Shown here piece by piece: positions 16,056-31,837 of a stretch of 64,000 nucleotides of DNA; positions within the stretch are counted from its first letter, which is position 1; every line of letters begins with the position of its first letter. The DNA comes from Novosphingobium mathurense. GTDB taxonomy: Bacteria > Pseudomonadota > Alphaproteobacteria > Sphingomonadales > Sphingomonadaceae. The DNA is taken from NCBI RefSeq assembly GCF_900168325.1, contig NZ_FVZE01000006.1, positions 1 to 64,000 on the forward strand, in the 5' to 3' direction. The notes beneath the pieces are model-generated. The model ran no database searches and was not told the origin of the DNA. It saw only the letters and a program-made list of their open reading frames with translations. The position numbers and the translations under genes were made by a program.

Positions 16056-17384
16056 ATGAGCACGCGGCTCGCCCCGATCGTTCCGACCGCGCGCGCCGTG
16101 GTGCTGCTGGCGCTTGGCGCGCCGGTGGCGCTTGTCATCGGTGCAACGCAGCCCGGCGCGTGGGTCATCGCGCCGCTGTTCGGGCTTGTGGTGCTGGTGC
16201 TGATCGTTGTCGACGGACTGTTGGGCGGGCGCCTCGAAGACTTGCAGGTGACCGTGCCCGGCGATGCCGAAGTCGGCGCCGAGACGCGGTTTTCAGCCCG
16301 GGCCTTGCTCCATGCCGGAAGGCCCTCGGCGGTCGAGATCGCGCTGGAATGCGATCCCCGGCTGTCGCCCGGCGGACGTTGCCAGTTTGCACTGCACCGC
16401 CGGGACGAAGACTGGCAAGGGCAGGTGCAGGTCAGCCCTTCGCGTCGGGGTACCGGCCAGGTCACGCGGTGCTGGCTGCGTTGGACCGGGCCACTGGGAC
16501 TGGGTGCGCGGCAATTGCTGGGCGATCTCGATGAACAGGTCCGCGTCTGGCCGAACATCGCCGCCGTGCGTTCACCGGCCCTGCAGACCTTCCTCAAGGA
16601 TGCGCAATACGGCCTCATTGCGCGGCGCATTCGCGGTGAGGGCACGCAGTTCGAATCGCTGGCCGAGTACGAGCCCGGAATGGATCGCCGCCGCATCGAC
16701 TGGAAGGCCTCGGCCCGCCACGTCCATCTCTACGCCAAGGAATTCGAGACAGAGCGCAACAACCAGATCGTCTTCGCCTTCGATTGCGGGCAGGCGATGT
16801 GCGAGCCGATCGCCGGGATGCCCCGGCTCGACCGGGCTGTCTCCGCCGCGCTGGCGACTGCCTACGTCGCGCTCAAGGGTGGGGACCGGGTATCGCTGTT
16901 CGGCTTTGCCTCCCGCCCCGAAGTCTCGACACCCTTCATCACTGCCTCGCGCGACTTTCACCGGCTGCAGCGGGCCGCCGCCGGACTTGAGTACCGCGCC
17001 GAGGAGCCCAATTTCACGCTGGCTCTGGCGACCCTTGCCAACCGGTTGCAGCGGCGCTCGCTCATCGTCGTGTTCAGCGACTTTTCCGACCCGACCAGTG
17101 CCGAACTCATGATCGAGGGCATCGGCCGCCTCGTTTCGCGGCACGTCGTCCTCTTCGTGACGATGGAGGACGAGGAGCTAGAGGAAATGTCCGCCGCGCC
17201 GCCCGAGGATCTCGAGGTGCTGTCGATGGCCGTTTCCGCCGACCTGCTGCTGCGCCAGCGCGCGCTCGTCACCCGCCGCCTGCAGCAGATCGGCGTCGAC
17301 GTCATCGAGGCGCGCTACGACCGGATCGGCACCCGCCTGCTCGACGCCTACCTTGCCATCAAGCGTTCCGGAGCGATCGGATGA
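16056..17384 (+). CDS. DUF58 domain protein, MoxR partner
   Basis: The 442-residue product has two N-terminal transmembrane segments (about 12-28 and 33-52), a beta-rich middle and the DUF58 signature: RIRGEGTQFESLAEYEPG, then RRIDWKASAR, with a VWA-like fold after it. DUF58 proteins are the usual clients or partners of MoxR ATPases. ATG 16056 was chosen because it follows the moxR stop by four bases and begins the hydrophobic N terminus. ATGA overlap with the next gene. Confidence 0.92.
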   Translation: MSTRLAPIVPTARAVVLLALGAPVALVIGATQPGAWVIAPLFGLVVLVLIVVDGLLGGRLEDLQVTVPGDAEVGAETRFSARALLHAGRPSAVEIALECDPRLSPGGRCQFALHRRDEDWQGQVQVSPSRRGTGQVTRCWLRWTGPLGLGARQLLGDLDEQVRVWPNIAAVRSPALQTFLKDAQYGLIARRIRGEGTQFESLAEYEPGMDRRRIDWKASARHVHLYAKEFETERNNQIVFAFDCGQAMCEPIAGMPRLDRAVSAALATAYVALKGGDRVSLFGFASRPEVSTPFITASRDFHRLQRAAAGLEYRAEEPNFTLALATLANRLQRRSLIVVFSDFSDPTSAELMIEGIGRLVSRHVVLFVTMEDEELEEMSAAPPEDLEVLSMAVSADLLLRQRALVTRRLQQIGVDVIEARYDRIGTRLLDAYLAIKRSGAIG

Positions 17385-18421
17385 CCGCGACCCTTGATGC
17401 CATCGAAAGCGCCGCCTTGCGTTCGGACCGCTTCCGGCTTGAACGCGAGGCGGACTGGCAGCGGCTCGAGGCCATCGTCACACGCATGGAAAAGGGGCGG
17501 ATCAGGGGTATTTCCGACGAGGACCTGCTGGCGCTTCCGGGCCTCTACCGCACCGTCGCTTCCAGCCTGTCGATCGCGCGTGAGACCTCGCTCGATGCGG
17601 CGACGCTCGCCTATCTCGAAGCGCTGGTCCAGCGCGCGTGGTTCGTCGTCTACGGGCCACGCACGAGCCTGTGGGAATGGTTCAGCGGGTTCCTCGGCGG
17701 CGGCTGGAGTGCGGCGGTGCGGGCGATCTGGGTCGATATTCTCATCGCCCTTACGGTGATGGTCGCAGGCACGGCGGTCGGTTGGCTGCTCGTCTCGCAC
17801 GATCCGGAATGGTATTTCGCGCTGGTGCCCAAGCAGTTCGGCGACACGCGCGTGCCCGGGGCCAGTGCCGAAGTGCTCAAGGCCACGATCTTCGGCAATT
17901 CCGGGCAAAGCGGGATGAGCGTGTTCGCCGCCCAGCTTTTCAGCAACAATGCGCAGGTCTCCATCCTTGCCTTCGCGCTCGGCTTTGCTTTCGGCGTGCC
18001 CTCGCTGCTGCTGCTGGTGCACAACATGGCCGTGCTGGGCGCGATGCTCTGGCTCTACAGCGGGGCGGGGCTGACCCTCGATTTCGCCGGGTGGATCGCG
18101 GTCCACGGCACGACCGAGATCTTCGCGATCCTGCTGGCCGGGGCGGCGGGGCTGCACATCGGACGTTCGCTGGCATTCCCGGGCCGCAAGCCGGTGTTGC
18201 AGGCCACCGCGCAGGCCGGACGCCGCGCCGCGCTGGTCATGACCGGCGTCGTGCTCATGCTCGTCGTGGCAGCCCTGCTCGAAGGCTTTGCGCGCCAGCT
18301 TGTCGATGAGACGGCAGGGCGCTTCGCCATCGGCGGATCGATGCTGGCGATCTGGCTCGGTTATTTCTTCGCCTTTCGCGGCAATGACGGCCACGCGGCG
18401 AGCCGGGACGCTTCGCGATGA
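17381..18421 (+). CDS. Stage II sporulation protein M-like (SpoIIM/DUF95) membrane protein
   Basis: The 346-residue protein has a soluble N-terminal helical region (about 100 residues) and then five or more transmembrane helices, including ILAFALGFAFGVPSLLLLVH and an IFAILLAGAAGLHIG segment typical of SpoIIM-family proteins. In this non-sporulating lineage the gene is part of the MoxR/DUF58 cluster, with four-base overlaps on both sides. It is probably the membrane core of the complex; its transport or scaffold role is not known. Confidence 0.88.
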   Translation: MTATLDAIESAALRSDRFRLEREADWQRLEAIVTRMEKGRIRGISDEDLLALPGLYRTVASSLSIARETSLDAATLAYLEALVQRAWFVVYGPRTSLWEWFSGFLGGGWSAAVRAIWVDILIALTVMVAGTAVGWLLVSHDPEWYFALVPKQFGDTRVPGASAEVLKATIFGNSGQSGMSVFAAQLFSNNAQVSILAFALGFAFGVPSLLLLVHNMAVLGAMLWLYSGAGLTLDFAGWIAVHGTTEIFAILLAGAAGLHIGRSLAFPGRKPVLQATAQAGRRAALVMTGVVLMLVVAALLEGFARQLVDETAGRFAIGGSMLAIWLGYFFAFRGNDGHAASRDASR

Positions 18422-19341
18422 GCGCGATACCGACCCGTCTGCGCCGATCCTCGCGCGACCGTGTGCTGGTCACGCCCGAGGGGATCGCCTTGCCGGTTAC
18501 CGTGGCCAGCCGCGGGGCGCGGGCCGGGGCGCTGATGCTCGACCTCGTTCTCATCTTCCTGCTGATCCTGGGTTCGACGATGGCGCTGTTCTCGATCGCC
18601 GGCGGGGCATCGGCGTTCATGCGCGAGATCGAGAGCGACACGGCTGCAGGGCATGTCCTGCAGTTCATCTTCATCGTCTGGATCGTGGTCCTGTTCCTGT
18701 TCCGCAACGCCTACTTCCTGTTCTTCGAACTCGGCCCGCGCGGCGCGACGCCGGGCAAGCGCATGGTGGGTATCCGTATTGCCGCGCGCGATGGCGGGCG
18801 GCTTTCGGCGGAAATGGTCATCGCCCGCAATCTCCTGCGCGATGTCGAGCTGTTCCTGCCGCTGGTCTTTCTCGCGTCCGCGGGCGTGGACAGCGGGGCG
18901 GCGTGGCTGGCCGCGACCGGCTGGTTCCTGATCTTCATGCTGTTTCCGATGTTCAACCGCGACGGCCTGCGCGCCGGGGACATCATCGCCGGAAGCTGGG
19001 TGCTCGAACGGCCGCGGCGGAAACTGGAGGCGGCCATGACGGTCGCCCGCGGCGCGGAGCCTGCCGTCGCAGCGGCGCAGCGCAAGTACCACTTCGAGGA
19101 GGCGGAGCTGTCGGTCTACGGAGAGTACGAGCTTCAGGCGCTGGAACGCGTGCTGCGCGACAAGCGGCATCAGTCCGTCGAATCGGTCTACCAGACGATC
19201 GCCGCGAAGATCGGCCGCAATGACGGCTGGAACGACGAACGCCGGTTCCTTGAGGCCTATTACACCCAGTTGCGCGCGCGGCTGGAGGCCGGCATGCGCA
19301 TGGGGCGGCGCAAGGCCGACAAGTTCTCGGACGAAGGCTGA
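18418..19341 (+). CDS. RDD-family membrane protein
   Basis: The 307-residue protein carries an RDD domain. SRGARAGALMLDLVLIF gives the Arg and Asp-Asp-type positions in the first helix, and GPRGATPGKRMVGIRI is the typical central motif. About four transmembrane helices are followed by a cytoplasmic helical tail of 100 residues. It is the last gene of the MoxR/DUF58 cluster. RDD proteins are linked to sodium/proton exchange or act as small membrane partners; its role here is inferred only from context. Confidence 0.87.
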   Translation: MSAIPTRLRRSSRDRVLVTPEGIALPVTVASRGARAGALMLDLVLIFLLILGSTMALFSIAGGASAFMREIESDTAAGHVLQFIFIVWIVVLFLFRNAYFLFFELGPRGATPGKRMVGIRIAARDGGRLSAEMVIARNLLRDVELFLPLVFLASAGVDSGAAWLAATGWFLIFMLFPMFNRDGLRAGDIIAGSWVLERPRRKLEAAMTVARGAEPAVAAAQRKYHFEEAELSVYGEYELQALERVLRDKRHQSVESVYQTIAAKIGRNDGWNDERRFLEAYYTQLRARLEAGMRMGRRKADKFSDEG

Positions 19342-19534
19342 GGATCGAAACCCTGAGGATCGAGCCGGATGACCGTCGGGCGATCGGGTTCTGGCCCTGC
19401 TCGCAGTGGCGCACGAGCGCGGCTACATCCGCGTCAGCCCGGAGACCGGCAAACCAGAAGCCTTTCGCGTCGCAAAGACTTGCGCCCAATTGGGTACAAT
19501 TGACGGGCGCGGGCAAGTGAACCAGGGAATGGCG

Positions 19535-20053
19535 ATGGACTTGAGACTCGCCACGCCGGCCGATGCCGCAGCCCTTGCCGATCTTGGCGCGCGCAGCTTC
19601 GTGGAGAAGTTCGGGTACCTCTACCGGCCAGAGGATCTCTCTGCTTTTCTGGCTGAATCCCATTCCGAGGATGTCGTTGCGGCGCAGATCGCCGATCCGA
19701 AAATGCGGATCATGCTGGCGGTCGACGGGGCCCGTCTGCTGGGGTTCTGCAAGATTGTCATGGCCTGCGGCTGGCCGGACCATGCCCGTGGCAGCAAGGC
19801 GATCGAGCTCAAGCAGCTTTACACCGATCCCGAAGCGACAGGGCAGGGCATCGGCGCAAGGCTGATGGCCTGGGCGATGGACGAGGCGCGCGATTTCGGC
19901 GCGGACGAAGTCCAGCTATCGGTGTGGAGCGAGAACTTCGGCGCGCACAGGTTCTATGCGCGACAAGGCTTCGAAAAGGTCGCCGACATTCATTTCATGG
20001 TCGGGGAACAGCGCGACGAGGAGTTTCTCTACGCGCGCCTGCTGCAGGGCTGA
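19535..20053 (+). CDS. GNAT-family N-acetyltransferase
   Basis: The 172-residue protein has the GNAT acetyl-CoA motif [21 protein letters not shown] (R/Q-x-x-G-x-G/A form) and the C-terminal [18 protein letters not shown] segment. It transfers acetyl to an amine on an unknown small molecule or protein. ATG 19535 was chosen because AGGGA sits six bases upstream; ATG 19529 would be too close to it. It converges on the ZntB-like gene. Confidence 0.88.
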   Translation: MDLRLATPADAAALADLGARSFVEKFGYLYRPEDLSAFLAESHSEDVVAAQIADPKMRIMLAVDGARLLGFCKIVMACGWPDHARGSKAIELKQLYTDPEATGQGIGARLMAWAMDEARDFGADEVQLSVWSENFGAHRFYARQGFEKVADIHFMVGEQRDEEFLYARLLQG

Positions 20054-20067
20054 CCCTCAAAGGCGCT

Positions 20068-21063
20068 CTACCCGAACCATTTCCAGCGCCAGAACATCAG
20101 CAATTGCATCAGCAGGATCGCCACGCACATGGCGACGACCAGCCAGAAGGCGTGCGGGTCCGATGCACCGGGCATCCCGCCGACGTTGATGCCGAGCAGC
20201 CCGGTCACGAAGCCGAGCGGCAGGAAGATCGCCGCGACGATGGTCAGCAGGTAGCTGGTGCGGTTGGACTGGGCGACGGCGCGGGCGCGCAGGTCATCCT
20301 GCAGGACTACCGCGCTTTCCTTGCTGATGTCGAGATCGTCGATGTACCTGCGCATGCGGTCGATCGTCTCGGCGATCTCGCGGCGGTCGTGATCCTCGAA
20401 CCAGGCCGGGGCATCGCGCGAGATGCGCTCCAGCGCGACGTGCTGCGGCGACATGTGGCGCTTGAGGGCAAGGCAATTGCGCCGGATCGTCGAGATCTTG
20501 TCGAGCATGCTTTCCGGATCGTCGTCGGGATCGGTGTCCTCGAGCTGGTCGATCACCTCGTTCATGTCGACGATGGAGCGGTTCATGCGGGCAATCATGT
20601 GCTCGACCAGCGAAGTGATGGCAGCGCCGGCATCGACCGGGCCGTGCCCGTCGTCGAGGTCGTGCATGATCGAATGCGGCGTCTGCAGCGGCCGCCGACG
20701 CAGCGTGATCAGCCGCTGCCCATCGCACCAGACCTGCATCGAGACCATGTCTTCCGGTTCCGCGCCGGGGTTGAAGTTGATCCCGCGCAGCGTCGCCACC
20801 AGCGCGCCGCGTTCGCTGAAGGCGCGCGGACGGGTGTCCTCGCTGGTCAGCAGTTCGGCGGTCGGTTCGGGCAGGCCCAGCGAATGCTCCAGCCAATCGG
20901 CCACGCCCGGACGGTCACGCCGCAAGTGCATCCACAGGACCTCGCCGGGCATGCCCGGCTGCCATGCGTTCGCCTCTTCCCAGGTGACGGGACGGGCGCC
21001 GCCGCGACCGTCGAGGACGCGTCCGAACAGCAGGGGCGTTTCGGCTTCGAGGTCGTCGGTCAT
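20068..21063 (-). CDS. zntB: ZntB-like CorA-family divalent cation transporter
   Basis: The 331-residue protein has a long soluble N-terminal funnel domain (helical, rich in Asp/Glu and Arg) and two C-terminal transmembrane helices. The pore loop is GINVGGMPG, the ZntB variant of the CorA GMN motif. ZntB moves Zn2+ across the inner membrane. ATG 21063 begins [12 protein letters not shown]; an in-frame ATG at 21078 is possible, as neither has a strong ribosome-binding site. It diverges from ispG. Confidence 0.88.
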   Translation of the reverse strand: MTDDLEAETPLLFGRVLDGRGGARPVTWEEANAWQPGMPGEVLWMHLRRDRPGVADWLEHSLGLPEPTAELLTSEDTRPRAFSERGALVATLRGINFNPGAEPEDMVSMQVWCDGQRLITLRRRPLQTPHSIMHDLDDGHGPVDAGAAITSLVEHMIARMNRSIVDMNEVIDQLEDTDPDDDPESMLDKISTIRRNCLALKRHMSPQHVALERISRDAPAWFEDHDRREIAETIDRMRRYIDDLDISKESAVVLQDDLRARAVAQSNRTSYLLTIVAAIFLPLGFVTGLLGINVGGMPGASDPHAFWLVVAMCVAILLMQLLMFWRWKWFG

Positions 21064-21195
21064 GGTGTCGTCGAGCATCTGCGGTGCATGCCCGAAAATC
21101 CGCACGGGCAAAAGAGCGCCCTCGAATCCGCGGCTTGGCCCGGCAGAATGCAAACGTGCTTCAAACCGTCACGCCAAGCGCCTATAGGAGCGGCC

Positions 21196-22320
21196 ATGTC
21201 TTCCATTCGACCCTGGCGCGATATCGAGCGCCGCAAGAGCCGCCAGATCATGGTCGGCAGCGTTCCCGTCGGCGGCGATGCCCCGATCACCGTGCAGACC
21301 ATGACCAATACCCCGACCTCGGACGCGTGCGCGACGATCGACCAGATCCGCCGCTGCGAGGACGCGGGCGCCGATCTCATCCGGGTCTCGTGTCCCGATG
21401 TCGAGAGCACCGCGGCTTTCCGCGAAATCGCCCGCGCAGCTCAGGTTCCGCTGATCGCGGACATCCATTTCCACTACAAGCGTGCGCTCGAGGCGGCGGA
21501 TGCCGGCGCGGCCTGCCTGCGCATCAATCCGGGCAACATCGGTTCGGACGAGCGCGTTGCCGAAGTCGTGCGTGCGGCCAAGGCGAACGGCTGCGCCATC
21601 CGCATCGGCGTGAACGCGGGCAGCCTCGAGAAAGACCTGCTCGAAAAGTACGGTGAGCCGTGTCCCGAAGCGCTCGTCGAATCGGCGCTCGATCACATCA
21701 AGTTGCTGCAGGACCACGACTTCCACGACTACAAGGTGGCGGTGAAGGCTTCCGACGTGTTCCTTGCGGTCGCCGCCTACCAGGGACTGGCCGATGCAGT
21801 GGACTGTCCGCTGCACCTCGGCATTACCGAGGCCGGTGGCCTGATCGGCGGTACCGTGAAGTCGGCCATCGGCATCGGCAACCTGCTCTGGGCCGGTATC
21901 GGTGACACCTTGCGCGTCTCCCTCTCGGCCGAGCCGGAAGAGGAAGTGCGCGTCGGCTTCGAGATCCTCAAGGCACTCGGCCTGCGCACCCGCGGCGTAC
22001 GCGTCGTTTCGTGCCCGTCCTGTGCGCGGCAGGGCTTCGACGTGATCCGCACGGTCGAAGCGCTCGAAGCGCGCCTGCAACACATCAAGACGCCGCTCTC
22101 GCTTTCCGTGCTGGGCTGCGTGGTCAACGGCCCGGGCGAAGCGCGCGAGACCGACATCGGCATTACCGGCGGCGGCAACGGCAAGCACATGGTCTATCTC
22201 TCCGGGGTGACCGACCATCACGTGCAGAGCGACGACATGCTCGACCACATCGTTTCGCTGGTGGAAGCCAAGGCGGCAGAGATCGAGGCTGCCGAGGCGC
22301 AGGCCCAGGCCGCCGAATAG
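21196..22320 (+). CDS. ispG: 4-hydroxy-3-methylbut-2-enyl-diphosphate synthase IspG
   Basis: The 374-residue [4Fe-4S] enzyme converts methylerythritol cyclodiphosphate to HMBPP in the MEP isoprenoid pathway. The cluster ligands Cys273, Cys276 (SCPSCAR) and Cys308 ([10 protein letters not shown]) are present with the nearby glutamate. The TIM-barrel part carries [13 protein letters not shown] and RINPGNIG. The length equals the compact bacterial type. ATG 21196 has AGGAG 7 bases upstream; the same frame is open far upstream (from 19924) but antisense to the ZntB gene. Confidence 0.97.
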   Translation: MSSIRPWRDIERRKSRQIMVGSVPVGGDAPITVQTMTNTPTSDACATIDQIRRCEDAGADLIRVSCPDVESTAAFREIARAAQVPLIADIHFHYKRALEAADAGAACLRINPGNIGSDERVAEVVRAAKANGCAIRIGVNAGSLEKDLLEKYGEPCPEALVESALDHIKLLQDHDFHDYKVAVKASDVFLAVAAYQGLADAVDCPLHLGITEAGGLIGGTVKSAIGIGNLLWAGIGDTLRVSLSAEPEEEVRVGFEILKALGLRTRGVRVVSCPSCARQGFDVIRTVEALEARLQHIKTPLSLSVLGCVVNGPGEARETDIGITGGGNGKHMVYLSGVTDHHVQSDDMLDHIVSLVEAKAAEIEAAEAQAQAAE

Positions 22321-22387
22321 TAGCTGCCGCTTCGCTTCGCCGCGCACTTTACGCCGGTTTAAGCCTTTGGCGCATAGCCTGCGGGCC

Positions 22388-22924
22388 ATGCGCAAGGGAC
22401 CGATCATCCTACTCGTCGGGACGGCAGCCGTCGTCGGCTGGATCGCGCCCGGACTGGAGGCCGGCAATGGCCGGCGTCCTGCCGCCAGCGTGGACCCGGT
22501 CGAGGCGGCTACACGGCAGGTCCGGCAGGATCGCCGCGAGGCGTGGCTGGCCGGAGAGACCGTGCTGCCCAGAGAAGCCGACGGTCATTTCTACGCCGAT
22601 GCCATGGTCGGCAATGCGCGTATGCACTTTCTCGTCGATACCGGTGCCAGCATCGTCGCTCTGACCGGCGCCGATGCGCAGGCGATCGGGCTCGAATGGA
22701 ACGATTCGGATATCGTCGGTGTCGGGCGCGGCGCCGGCGGTCCGGTCTATGGCGTGCCGGTCCGGCTGGAACGCCTCGAACTGGGCGGGTTCGAAGCCAG
22801 GGACGTCGAGGCGGCGATCATTCCCGAGGGGCTCGACGTTTCCCTTCTGGGGCAGTCGTTCCTGTCCAAACTGAGCGGGGTGCGGATCGAGGATGACCGG
22901 ATGGTCATCGGACCGGGAAGCTGA
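22388..22924 (+). CDS. Retropepsin-like aspartic protease (TIGR02281 type)
   Basis: The 178-residue protein has an N-terminal hydrophobic anchor or signal (about 4-20) and a single aspartic protease domain with HFLVDTGASIVALT (catalytic Asp84-Thr-Gly) and a flap/second strand LLGQSFLSKL. Clan AA single-domain proteases act as dimers. This family is common and poorly characterised in alphaproteobacteria, and probably periplasmic. It follows ispG by 67 bases. Confidence 0.88.
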   Translation: MRKGPIILLVGTAAVVGWIAPGLEAGNGRRPAASVDPVEAATRQVRQDRREAWLAGETVLPREADGHFYADAMVGNARMHFLVDTGASIVALTGADAQAIGLEWNDSDIVGVGRGAGGPVYGVPVRLERLELGGFEARDVEAAIIPEGLDVSLLGQSFLSKLSGVRIEDDRMVIGPGS

Positions 22925-22936
22925 TCCCGGACGCGA

Positions 22937-23071
22937 TCAGGTGCCCAGCAGCGCTGCGGCGCCGCTGAACTGGGCGCTGAACTCCGCAAGGCCGGACCAC
23001 ACCGCGAAAGCCAGCATGGCAATCACCGAGGCGGCTGCCGCGCTGCTGACAGGGGACTCGTGGCGTTTCAT
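22937..23071 (-). CDS. Small hydrophobic peptide (44 residues)
   Basis: The frame MKRHESPVSSAAAASVIAML... predicts one transmembrane helix (about residues 14-34) after a short basic head. AAGG lies about 11 bases upstream. It is on the rpoBC strand, beyond the rpoC terminator, so it would need its own promoter. Coding potential is plausible but unproven. Apart from this and the rpoC terminator, nothing else is seen in the gap 22925-23311. Confidence 0.4.
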   Translation of the reverse strand: MKRHESPVSSAAAASVIAMLAFAVWSGLAEFSAQFSGAAALLGT

Positions 23072-23249
23072 CGGTTCCGGCCTTGCGAGAGCGGGGGGTA
23101 GCGCCTCTATGCCGCCGCGCCGGTCCGAAGGCCATGTCACCGGTCGAACCGGATATGTCGCCCGTCGAACCCGGGGCGGTTCCCGGCCGGACCCGGCTCG
23201 CGCGCCACTGGGTGGACAGGCGTGGAATTATGGTAGCCGATAAAGCAAA

Positions 23250-23277
23250 GGCCCCGCCGGATTGCTCCGGCGGGGCC
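23250..23277 (-). terminator. Intrinsic terminator of rpoBC
   Basis: A 12-bp GC-rich stem (GGCCCCGCCGGA / TCCGGCGGGGCC) with a four-base loop is followed on the minus strand by TTTGCTTTAT. It lies 34 bases past the rpoC stop. Confidence 0.8.
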
Positions 23278-23311
23278 CTGCTTGTCGCCTGTCAGGCTGG
23301 AGGGGTGAGGC

Positions 23312-27607
<4,296 letters not shown>

Positions 27608-27682
27608 TCAGTCCCCAACAGGGTGAATTCTCTTGGCGGGTGGAGAGGGGAGGGCGAAGCGCGATGGCCCCGCCCGATCCCG

Positions 27683-30600
27683 TTACTCCGCCGCTTCGGC
27701 CAGGCCGTCGTCGTCCTCGTCGTCGTGGCTCTTGAGCTCGACGTTGAGGCCCAGCGAGCGCATTTCCTTGACGAGAACGTTGAAGCTCTCGGGGATGCCC
27801 GCCTCGAAGGTGTCGTCGCCCTTGACGATCGCTTCGTAGACCTTGGTGCGGCCGACCACGTCGTCCGACTTCACGGTGAGCATTTCCTGCAGCGTGTAGG
27901 CTGCACCGTAGGCCTGGAGTGCCCAGACCTCCATCTCACCGAAGCGCTGGCCGCCGAACTGCGCCTTACCGCCCAGCGGCTGCTGGGTGACGAGCGAGTA
28001 GGGGCCGATCGAACGGGCGTGGATCTTGTCGTCGACAAGGTGGTGCAGCTTGAGCACGTACTTGTAGCCGACAGTAACCTTGCGGTCGAACGCCTCGCCG
28101 GTGCGGCCGTCGAGGAGCGTGACCTGGCCCGATTCATCGAGCCCGGCGAGCTTCAGCATGGCCGAGACGTCGGCTTCCACCGCGCCGTCGAACACCGGGG
28201 TACCCATCGGCACGCCGGCACGCACGTTCTGCGCCAGTTCCACGATCTGCTCGGGAGTGCGCGCTTCGATCTCGTCGGCGTAGTTCTCGCCGTAGATCTC
28301 CTTGAGCACTTCCTTCACGGCTTCGGGCGGCTGTCCGGCAACCGGATCGGGGTTGGCGGCACGCCATGCGTCCAGCGCCTCGCCGACCTTGCTGCCCAGG
28401 CCGCGCGCGGCCCAGCCCAGGTGCGTTTCGAAGATCTGCCCGACGTTCATGCGCGAAGGCACGCCCAGCGGGTTGAGCACGAAGTCGACCGGGGTGCCGT
28501 CCTCGAGGAACGGCATGTCTTCCTGCGGCAGGATGCGGCTGATGATACCCTTGTTACCGTGACGGCCGGCCATCTTGTCGCCCGGCTGGAGCTTGCGCTT
28601 CACCGCAACGAAGACCTTGACCATCTTGAGTACGCCCGGAGCCAGTTCGTCACCGCGCTCGAGCTTCTCCTTGCGATCCTCGAATTTCTCCTGGATCGCC
28701 TTGACGGTCGCGTCGTACTGGGCCTTCACCGCTTCGAGCTGCGACTGCATGTGGTCGTCGGCAACCGCGAACTTCCACCATTCGTGCTTCTCGACTTCGC
28801 CGAGCACGGTTTCGTCGATCTCCATGCCCTTCTTCACGCCCTTGGGAGCGGAAGCGGCCACCTGGCCGATCAGCATTTCCTGCAGGCGGTTGTAGGTCGC
28901 ACGGTTGAGGATGGCGCGTTCGTCCTCGCGGTCCTTGGCGAGGCGTTCGATTTCCTCGTTCTGGATCGCGCGGGTACGGTCGTCGATCTCGATGCCGTGG
29001 CGGTTGAAGACGCGCACATCGACGATGGTGCCCGAAACGCCCGGCGGCAGGCGCAGCGAGGTGTCGCGAACGTCGGAGGCCTTTTCACCGAAGATGGCGC
29101 GCAGGAGCTTTTCTTCCGGCGTCATCGGGCTTTCGCCCTTCGGCGTGATCTTGCCGACGAGGATGTCACCCGGGTGCACTTCGGCGCCGATGTAGACGAT
29201 GCCCGCCTCGTCGAGGTTGCGCAGGGCTTCCTCGCCGACGTTCGGGATGTCGCGGGTGATGTCTTCCGGACCCAGCTTGGTGTCGCGGGCCATGACCTCG
29301 AACTCGTCGATGTGGATCGAGGTGAAGACGTCGTCCTTCACGATCCGCTCGGAGATGAGGATGGAGTCCTCGTAGTTGTAGCCGTTCCAGGGCATGAACG
29401 CGACGAGCACGTTGCGGCCCAGGGCCAGTTCGCCCAGTTCGGTCGAAGGGCCGTCGGCGATGATGTCGCCGGCCTCGACGACGTCGCCCACCTTCACCAG
29501 CGGACGCTGGTTGATGCAGGTCGACTGGTTCGAGCGCTCGAACTTCTGCAGGCGGTAGATATCGACGCCCGACTTGCCGGCCTCGATGTCACCCGCGGCG
29601 CGGATGACGATACGGGTGGCGTCGACCTGGTCGATCACGCCGCCGCGCTGGGCGGAGATCGCGGCGCCGGAGTCGCGGGCGACGGTTTCTTCCATGCCGG
29701 TGCCGACGTAAGGCGCATCGGCCTTGACCAGCGGCACGGCCTGACGCTGCATGTTCGAGCCCATCAGTGCACGGTTGGCGTCGTCGTTTTCCAGGAACGG
29801 AATGAGCGAGGCGGCAACCGAGACGAGCTGCTTGGGCGAAACGTCCATCAGCGTGACCTGGTCGCGCGGGCTCATCACGAATTCGCCGTTCTGGCGAGCC
29901 GAGACGAGTTCCTCGACGAACGAACCGTCGGTGTTCAGTTCGGCCGAAGCCTGCGCAACGGTGTGCTTCTGTTCTTCCATCGCCGAGAGGTACACGACCT
30001 CTCCGGAGACCTTGCCGTCCACGACCTTGCGGTACGGGGTTTCGATGAAGCCGTACTTGTTGACGCGGGCGAAGGTCGACAGCGAGTTGATCAGACCGAT
30101 GTTCGGGCCTTCCGGCGTTTCGATCGGGCAGATGCGGCCGTAGTGGGTCGGGTGAACGTCGCGGACTTCGAAGCCGGCGCGCTCACGGGTCAGACCGCCC
30201 GGGCCAAGCGCCGAGACGCGGCGCTTGTGGGTGACTTCCGAAAGCGGGTTGGTCTGGTCCATGAACTGCGAGAGCTGCGAGGAACCGAAGAACTCGCGAA
30301 CGGCAGCCACGGCGGGCTTGGCGTTGATGAGATCGTTCGGCATCACGGTCGATACGTCGACCGAGCTCATGCGCTCCTTGACGGCGCGCTCCATGCGCAG
30401 CAGGCCGACGCGGTACTGGTTTTCCAGCAGCTCGCCCACCGAACGCACGCGGCGGTTGCCGAGATTGTCGATGTCGTCGATCTCGCCCTTGCCGTCCTTG
30501 AGGTTCACCAGTTCCTTGACCACGGCGAGGATGTCCTCGGTGCGCAGGGTGGTGACGGTGTCCTCGACCTCGAGGCCGAGGCGCATGTTCAGCTTGACGC

Positions 30601-31837
30601 GGCCGACGGCCGAAAGGTCATAGCGGTCGCCGTCGAAGAACAGGCCTTCGAAGAGGGCTTCGGCGGTTTCCTTCGTCGGCGGTTCGCCCGGACGCATGAC
30701 CTTGTAGATGGCCTCGAGACCCATGTCGCGGTTCTCGGCCTTGTCCACCTTCATGGTGTTGCGGATCCACGGACCGGTGTTGACGTCGTCGATGTCCAGC
30801 AGGTTGAGCTGGTCGATGCCGGCAGCGTCGATCACCTCGAGGTTTTCCGGCGTCACTTCGTCGCCGGCCTCGATGTAGATGCGGCCGGTGGACTCGTCGA
30901 TCATGTCCTCGGCGATGTAGCGACCGAAGATTTCCTCGGTCGGGATGAGGAGTTCCTCAAGACCGTCCTTCTGCGCCTTGTTGGCGGCACGCGGGCTGAT
31001 CTTGTGACCGGCGCCGAACACGACTTCGCCCGACTTGGCGTCGACGATGTCGAAGGCCGGCTTCAGGCCGCGCCAGTGCTCGGGGGTGAAGGGCAGGCGC
31101 CAGCCGCCTTCGCCGCGCTTCCAGGTCACGGTGTTGTAGAAGTGGTCGAGGATCTGCTCGCTGTCGAGGCCCAGGGCATAGAGCAGCGAGGTGACCGGCA
31201 GCTTGCGCTTGCGGTCGATACGCACGTTGACGTTGTCCTTGGCGTCGAACTCGAAGTCGAGCCACGAACCACGGTACGGGATCACGCGGGCAGCGAAGAG
31301 GAACTTGCCCGAGGAGTGCGTCTTGCCGCGGTCATGGTCGAACAGCACGCCCGGGGAACGGTGCATCTGCGAAACGATGACGCGCTCGGTGCCGTTGATG
31401 AAGAAGGTGCCGTTCTCGGTCATGAGCGGCATGTCGCCCATGTAGACGTCCTGCTCCTTGATATCGAGCACGGAGCGGGTCTCGGTTTCCTGGTCGACCT
31501 CGAACACGATCAGGCGCAGCGTGACCTTCATCGGGGCCGCATAGGTGATGCCGCGCTGGCGGCACTCGGTCACGTCGTACTTCGGCTCTTCCAGTTCGTA
31601 GTGCACGAAGTCGAGTTCGCTGGTGCCGGCGAAGTCGCGGATCGGGAACACCGAACGCAGCGTCTTTTCCAGGCCCGAAACGTAGCCGACCGAAGGATCG
31701 GAACGCAGAAACTGTTCGTAGCTCTCGCGCTGGACCTCGATGAGGTTGGGCATCTGGACGACTTCGTGGATGTCGCCGAAGATCTTGCGGATCCGCTTCT
31801 TCGCGGAGCGGCGGTGTTCGAGGGGCTTGGTCGCCAT
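27683..31837 (-). CDS. rpoB: RNA polymerase beta subunit
   Basis: The 1384-residue subunit has the rifampicin-pocket segment [19 protein letters not shown] followed by VSALGPGGL. The Asp, His and Ser positions that mutate in resistance are the sensitive type. The conserved [26 protein letters not shown] and a C-terminal [20 protein letters not shown] are present. An acidic tail (DDEDDDG) ends the protein. Start ATG 31837 follows AGAGG. The gene is transcribed from a strong promoter at 32101-32129, not from an rplJL message as in most bacteria. Confidence 0.99.
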   Translation of the reverse strand: MATKPLEHRRSAKKRIRKIFGDIHEVVQMPNLIEVQRESYEQFLRSDPSVGYVSGLEKTLRSVFPIRDFAGTSELDFVHYELEEPKYDVTECRQRGITYAAPMKVTLRLIVFEVDQETETRSVLDIKEQDVYMGDMPLMTENGTFFINGTERVIVSQMHRSPGVLFDHDRGKTHSSGKFLFAARVIPYRGSWLDFEFDAKDNVNVRIDRKRKLPVTSLLYALGLDSEQILDHFYNTVTWKRGEGGWRLPFTPEHWRGLKPAFDIVDAKSGEVVFGAGHKISPRAANKAQKDGLEELLIPTEEIFGRYIAEDMIDESTGRIYIEAGDEVTPENLEVIDAAGIDQLNLLDIDDVNTGPWIRNTMKVDKAENRDMGLEAIYKVMRPGEPPTKETAEALFEGLFFDGDRYDLSAVGRVKLNMRLGLEVEDTVTTLRTEDILAVVKELVNLKDGKGEIDDIDNLGNRRVRSVGELLENQYRVGLLRMERAVKERMSSVDVSTVMPNDLINAKPAVAAVREFFGSSQLSQFMDQTNPLSEVTHKRRVSALGPGGLTRERAGFEVRDVHPTHYGRICPIETPEGPNIGLINSLSTFARVNKYGFIETPYRKVVDGKVSGEVVYLSAMEEQKHTVAQASAELNTDGSFVEELVSARQNGEFVMSPRDQVTLMDVSPKQLVSVAASLIPFLENDDANRALMGSNMQRQAVPLVKADAPYVGTGMEETVARDSGAAISAQRGGVIDQVDATRIVIRAAGDIEAGKSGVDIYRLQKFERSNQSTCINQRPLVKVGDVVEAGDIIADGPSTELGELALGRNVLVAFMPWNGYNYEDSILISERIVKDDVFTSIHIDEFEVMARDTKLGPEDITRDIPNVGEEALRNLDEAGIVYIGAEVHPGDILVGKITPKGESPMTPEEKLLRAIFGEKASDVRDTSLRLPPGVSGTIVDVRVFNRHGIEIDDRTRAIQNEEIERLAKDREDERAILNRATYNRLQEMLIGQVAASAPKGVKKGMEIDETVLGEVEKHEWWKFAVADDHMQSQLEAVKAQYDATVKAIQEKFEDRKEKLERGDELAPGVLKMVKVFVAVKRKLQPGDKMAGRHGNKGIISRILPQEDMPFLEDGTPVDFVLNPLGVPSRMNVGQIFETHLGWAARGLGSKVGEALDAWRAANPDPVAGQPPEAVKEVLKEIYGENYADEIEARTPEQIVELAQNVRAGVPMGTPVFDGAVEADVSAMLKLAGLDESGQVTLLDGRTGEAFDRKVTVGYKYVLKLHHLVDDKIHARSIGPYSLVTQQPLGGKAQFGGQRFGEMEVWALQAYGAAYTLQEMLTVKSDDVVGRTKVYEAIVKGDDTFEAGIPESFNVLVKEMRSLGLNVELKSHDDEDDDGLAEAAE

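Noticed and set aside
19924..21195. Long upstream extension of the ispG frame
   Set aside because: It runs antisense to the ZntB-like gene and across its promoter; IspG homology and a good ribosome-binding site begin at 21196.
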